From: an uncultured Clostridia bacterium
Lineage (GTDB): Bacteria; Bacillota; Clostridia; Christensenellales; Aristaeellaceae
Direction: 5' to 3'
Assembly (NCBI GenBank): GCA_946626395.1
Contig: CAMOUF010000186.1
Coordinates: forward strand, 1 to 8,397
DNA length: 8,397 nucleotides
This document shows, one piece after another, positions 5,955 through 8,397 of this stretch (position 1 is its first letter; every line of letters starts with the position of its first letter). The notes under the pieces are model-generated. The model was not told the origin of the DNA and searched no databases. It saw only the letters and a list, made by a program, of their open reading frames with translations. A program made the position numbers and the translations under genes.

Positions 5955-5983
5955 ACTCTATCATAATTTTTCCTGTATGGCAA
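5955..5983 (-). promoter_or_regulatory. Promoter of queT
   Basis: On the minus strand, TTGCCA (5978-5983), a 17-nt spacer and TAGAGT (5955-5960) form a promoter; TGA directly before the hexamer gives an extended -10. Transcription would start near 5948, just upstream of the first leader stem, leaving a leader of about 100 nt. Confidence 0.5.
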
Positions 5984-6011
5984 GGGCTTTTTTTGCGCAT
6001 ACTGGATGTAC

Positions 6012-6142
6012 GCGGAAAGAGTGCGGCCGCGCCCTTCCGCCTTTCAGCGCGAAAGCCCGATGCCGGGATCATGAGCCCGGCCGCAGCTTTCGGTCCGCGG
6101 GGCGGGAAAAGCGGGCCCCTCGGGCCCTGGCGCGCGGGGCCC
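6012..6142 (+). promoter_or_regulatory. Hairpin-rich leader upstream of the DUF1540 unit
   Basis: This GC-rich stretch contains successive stems: GCGGAA/TTCCGC (6012-6040); CTTTC-AGCGC-GAAAG (6041-6055); CGAAAGC/GCTTTCG (6050-6056 with 6086-6092) enclosing GCCGGG/CCCGGC (6062-6081); and GGGCCCC/GGGGCCC (6113-6142). GAAAG at 6051-6055 can pair either upstream or downstream but not both, so two folds compete. No convincing plus-strand promoter was found; CATAAT (5962-5967) and CATACT (5998-6003) are -10-like but lack -35 partners. Whether this is transcribed with the DUF1540 gene is not shown by sequence. Confidence 0.4.
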
Positions 6143-6186
6143 CTTCGCGTGTTCCCATGACCCATTTGAAAAGGAGTGACAGCGGT

Positions 6187-6357
6187 ATGGCAGAAAAGAG
6201 AAACCAGTGCATACATTGTTCCGTGGAATCCTGCCGCCATTTGAAGGAAGAGCAGGGTCTTTGCTCCCTGGAGGCGATCCAGGTTTCCCCCACGCCCATG
6301 GCCTATTCCGGCGACCCGTCGGATGAAACCATGTGCCAGAGCTACGAAACCAAATGA
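6187..6357 (+). CDS. DUF1540 small cysteine-rich protein
   Basis: This 56-residue protein has a cysteine pattern C8, C11, C16, C26, C50. The run from C11 (Cys-x4-Cys-x9-Cys-x23-Cys) with AIQV after the third of these, and a C-terminal ETMCQSYE, match the DUF1540 domain, a likely metal-binding fold of unknown role common in Clostridia. C8 is an additional cysteine. The start is supported by GGAGTG about 8 nt upstream and by domain length; the frame runs open upstream through the leader but without domain content. It overlaps the next gene by the four bases ATGA, so the two should be co-translated. Confidence 0.85.
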   Translation: MAEKRNQCIHCSVESCRHLKEEQGLCSLEAIQVSPTPMAYSGDPSDETMCQSYETK

Positions 6358-6608
6358 GCGGCTCCGCGCGTCCGCCCAGGATCAAGCCCGCGCCGCCCCC
6401 GCCCGACGCCTCCTGCCCCGGAAAAAAGCACAGGCGTCCGAACGGCCCGGACCAGAACGAAGCTTTCTATGACATTCAGCAGGCGGCCAGCGCCACGGAA
6501 TGCACCGGCATGCTGGCTGCCCAGGTGCAGACGGAGGAGGAGGCCAGGAACGTTTCCTCCCTGGCAGGCATCCACCGCATCCACGCGCCTCATTCGGAAA
6601 ACGACTGA
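6354..6608 (+). CDS. Small protein of unknown function, coupled to DUF1540
   Basis: This 84-residue protein starts in an ATGA overlap with the DUF1540 gene and has no strong Shine-Dalgarno of its own, which fits translational coupling. GTG at 6333 is a less likely alternative start. The first 33 residues are rich in Pro, Lys and Arg and look disordered. The C-terminal half, with NEAFYDIQQAASATECTG (35-52), looks helical and is the part most likely to be conserved. There is no signal peptide or membrane segment. I do not recognise a named family. A stem-loop follows 4 nt after the stop. Confidence 0.7.
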   Translation: MSGSARPPRIKPAPPPPDASCPGKKHRRPNGPDQNEAFYDIQQAASATECTGMLAAQVQTEEEARNVSSLAGIHRIHAPHSEND

Positions 6609-6612
6609 AAAG

Positions 6613-6639
6613 GGCCCCTCCGGTTCATCCGGAGGGGCC
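6613..6639. terminator. Strong stem-loop at the end of the DUF1540 unit
   Basis: GGCCCCTCCGG (6613-6623) and CCGGAGGGGCC (6629-6639) form a perfect 11-bp stem with loop TTCAT, starting 4 nt after the stop codon. The following sequence (ACTGTCATTCT) has no proper T-run, so it may be a weak terminator or an RNA-end stabiliser. Before element B inserted, it would also have faced the converging minus-strand gene. Confidence 0.6.
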
Positions 6640-6652
6640 ACTGTCATTCTAT

Positions 6653-6920
6653 AAATGGAGATATCTGTTCAGCCGCAATCATTTGAAGAGCACTTTAAGT
6701 CACCAGGCAACAGGCAATAGGCAATAGGAAAACGAAAGTATAGAGTGAAGAGTTCAGATCATTTAGCCATTCCAAGTTTGGATATGTTGTTTGTGTTCGT
6801 CTATATTCTCTGCACTCTGAACTTTGTACACTGCACTCTTTTAACTATTGCCTATTGCCTGATGCCTATTGCCTAATCACTTAAAGCGTTCTTGATACGA
6901 TTGAACAGTTACAAATGGCG
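6653..6920. mobile_element. Element B: MITE-like insertion of 252 bp with 8-bp target duplication
   Basis: The element proper is 6661-6912, flanked by AAATGGAG (6653-6660) and AAATGGCG (6913-6920), 7 of 8 identical. Ends read ATATCTGTTCAG on the left and, from the right inward, GTAACTGTTCAA; a second inverted block, CACTTTAAG / CGCTTTAAG, lies further in. Heptamers run in register from 6704 (CAGGCAA twice, TAGGCAA, and so on) and return inverted toward the right end with TAGGCAA-type units. The centre (TTCCAAGTTTGGATATGTTG) aligns without gaps to that of element A over about 47 nt. It lies between the converging ends of the DUF1540 unit and the hydrolase-permease gene, 12 nt from the latter's stop. 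It contains no gene. Confidence 0.7.
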
Positions 6921-6924
6921 CTGA

Positions 6925-8397
6925 TTATCTGCCAATGAAGATCAGGTCGGTGGCCACGGCCATCCAGGTGAAGAACATGGCGTTGAACACAGCGGGCAGA
7001 TAGAAGTTCTTGGTCTTTCTGTACAGGGTATAGGCCAGGATGCCCACAGGGATCATCATGATGGCGGCGTCCACCAGGGAGCCGTTGGCGCGGGACATGC
7101 CCAGGCTGGTGATGGGCGTGGTGTGGAACAGGGCGATCTTGCCGTAGGCATACAGCAGGAAGCACATGGGGGGCAGGCCGTTGGCCAGCCAGAACAGCAC
7201 GCCGGACAGGACGGGCTTCTTTTCCAGATAGAAGCTGGTGGAGTGCAGGTAGTTGGCAATCAGGAACGGCACCAGATACAGCGGGAAGTAGATCAGGAAC
7301 TTTTCCATGCGCAGCCGGGTCAGGCTGTTCATCTGCACCTTCCAGAAGCGGGGGCTGATGGAGAAGAGCTGCTCGCCGAAGGTGATCACGAAGTAAACGG
7401 CGAACAGGCTTACGAAGCTGAGCAGCAGGGCCTTTAAGAACATGACGCCCTTCCGGGTGCCGGGCAGGGTGATTTGCTCTTTCAGGGCGCGCTTATCGGT
7501 TTTCACGAACACGAAATTGATCAGGGCCCACAGCACCAGGCCGAACACCTGCAGGCAGCACAGCCAGAACACCAGGCCGTTCACGTTCTGAATGTTGGTG
7601 CCGTGGATCTGATCGGCGGTGACCCACTGGTTCAGGATGCCCTGGCCGGTGGGCACGGCCCAGGCGGCGATGGCCGCGCCGAAGATGGCGGGCAGGATCA
7701 GGCCCAGCCAGGTGACCCAGCTCTTGGGGTTGGCTTCCAGGATGATTCTGTTCTTGGCCACCAGGTCCTTCTTAAAGTATTCGGTATCCACCAGCAGCAG
7801 CACCACACAGATCATGGCCACGATGATGGCGATAAAGGCCAGGGCGGTGCCGAATTCCTTCCACAGATACAGGATGGGGAAATCGTTGCTCAGGCCGAAG
7901 GTGGTGGTGTAGAAGTCGCAGGCGGCCTTCACGAAGGAGTAGCTCGACAGGCCGATGGTGTGGCCGGTCCAGCCCTCATAGTAGATGCGGCCGGTGCCGT
8001 TCTGCGGATCGCCGTACCATTTCCAGAACTCGAACTGGTCCAGGCCCAGGACGCCGGCGTACTGCGGGTTCTTGTACATGTCGCGGCGGTCTCCGCGGTA
8101 CAGGTTGTCCCACTGGCCCTCGAACAGTGCGCTGTTGATCTGGTAATCGCTGGAGAGCAGGCCGCCGGCGCCCACGTACATGACGCCCTTCACGCCGTCA
8201 CGGATGACCTGCTTGGGGGTGACGTTGCCGTTGGCGTCGGTCACGGTCTCGCCGTTCGGATCCGGCACGTACAGGGCCGCGTTCACACGGGAGCCCCCAA
8301 GGGCCCAGCCGATGTAGCCGATATTGTTCGTGTCGATGAAGTCCAGGCCGTAGACGTAGTCGGTTACGTCAATGGAGCCCAGGCCTTCGTTGTCCAG
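6925..8397 (-). CDS. Alpha/beta-hydrolase-like domain fused to an eight-helix membrane domain (5' end outside window)
   Basis: The frame is open to the window edge, giving the last 490 residues; the start lies beyond 8397 and a GTG at 8286 is not a credible start. Residues 1-150 of the visible part resemble the C-terminal half of an alpha/beta hydrolase: a helix-strand entry (DYVYGLDFI, then NNIGYIG), an elbow-like turn, FEGQWDNLY (92-100) where the acid usually lies, and GWTGHTIG where the histidine lies. The elbow reads GWALGG (30-35), with Ala where the nucleophilic Ser should be. Eight membrane segments follow, at about 182-203, 227-249, 272-298, 318-341, 367-384, 396-424, 442-459 and 467-488. 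The arrangement suggests a soluble domain anchored to or working with a polytopic module. Substrate and function are unknown. Confidence 0.75.
   Translation of the reverse strand: MDNEGLGSIDVTDYVYGLDFIDTNNIGYIGWALGGSRVNAALYVPDPNGETVTDANGNVTPKQVIRDGVKGVMYVGAGGLLSSDYQINSALFEGQWDNLYRGDRRDMYKNPQYAGVLGLDQFEFWKWYGDPQNGTGRIYYEGWTGHTIGLSSYSFVKAACDFYTTTFGLSNDFPILYLWKEFGTALAFIAIIVAMICVVLLLVDTEYFKKDLVAKNRIILEANPKSWVTWLGLILPAIFGAAIAAWAVPTGQGILNQWVTADQIHGTNIQNVNGLVFWLCCLQVFGLVLWALINFVFVKTDKRALKEQITLPGTRKGVMFLKALLLSFVSLFAVYFVITFGEQLFSISPRFWKVQMNSLTRLRMEKFLIYFPLYLVPFLIANYLHSTSFYLEKKPVLSGVLFWLANGLPPMCFLLYAYGKIALFHTTPITSLGMSRANGSLVDAAIMMIPVGILAYTLYRKTKNFYLPAVFNAMFFTWMAVATDLIFIGR

Noticed and set aside
6925..8286. 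GTG at 8286 as the start of the hydrolase-permease gene
   Set aside because: The frame continues open to 8397 and encodes hydrolase-like sequence (NNIGYIG and the elbow) upstream of that codon.

Overview
The window looks like a chromosomal segment of a moderately GC-rich Bacillota, probably a gut-type Clostridia. This rests on strong AGGAGG-like ribosome binding sites, sigma-A style TATAAT/TGnTATAAT promoters, a QueT-type ECF component, a DUF1540 protein and a phosphodiester glycosidase. The taxon is inferred from gene content only. There are no tRNA or rRNA genes, no CRISPR array and no transposase gene.

Layout. Positions 1-269 hold a row of strong hairpins and no gene. A class I rRNA methyltransferase of the RlmI type (minus, 270-1439) is divergent from an SPFH/prohibitin-type membrane protein (plus, 1717-2667); promoters for both lie between them. 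A two-helix membrane protein follows (3009-3524), then a membrane-anchored phosphodiester glycosidase (3842-4984) overlapping a 67-residue two-helix membrane protein (4977-5180). A shared bidirectional terminator separates these from queT (minus, 5327-5845), whose roughly 100-nt leader is structured. Divergent from queT, behind a hairpin-rich leader, is a two-gene unit of a DUF1540 cysteine protein and an 84-residue unknown (6187-6608). The last gene (minus, 6925 to beyond 8397) is the C-terminal part of a protein joining an alpha/beta-hydrolase-like domain to eight membrane segments.

The most unusual content is intergenic. Three related palindromic elements (A 2732-2980, C 3521-3735, B 6661-6912) have arms made of uninterrupted 7-nt units in constant register, around a conserved core of about 47-50 nt. 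A and B also have imperfect terminal inverted repeats whose right ends read GTAACTGTT, and both are flanked by 8-bp direct repeats (TGAAACTT twice; AAATGGAG/AAATGGCG). They therefore look like short non-autonomous insertion elements (MITEs). The 8-bp duplication and GTAA tip resemble IS66-family ends. C has the same core but a different outer heptamer and no recognisable terminal repeats; it supplies the stop codon of the gene before it. Removing A and B restores short gaps of 84 and 56 nt between the flanking genes.

Other points of interest are the hydrolase-like domain whose apparent nucleophile elbow reads GWALGG, with Ala where Ser is expected, and the queT leader, a candidate preQ1-type riboswitch that I cannot assign to a class by eye.
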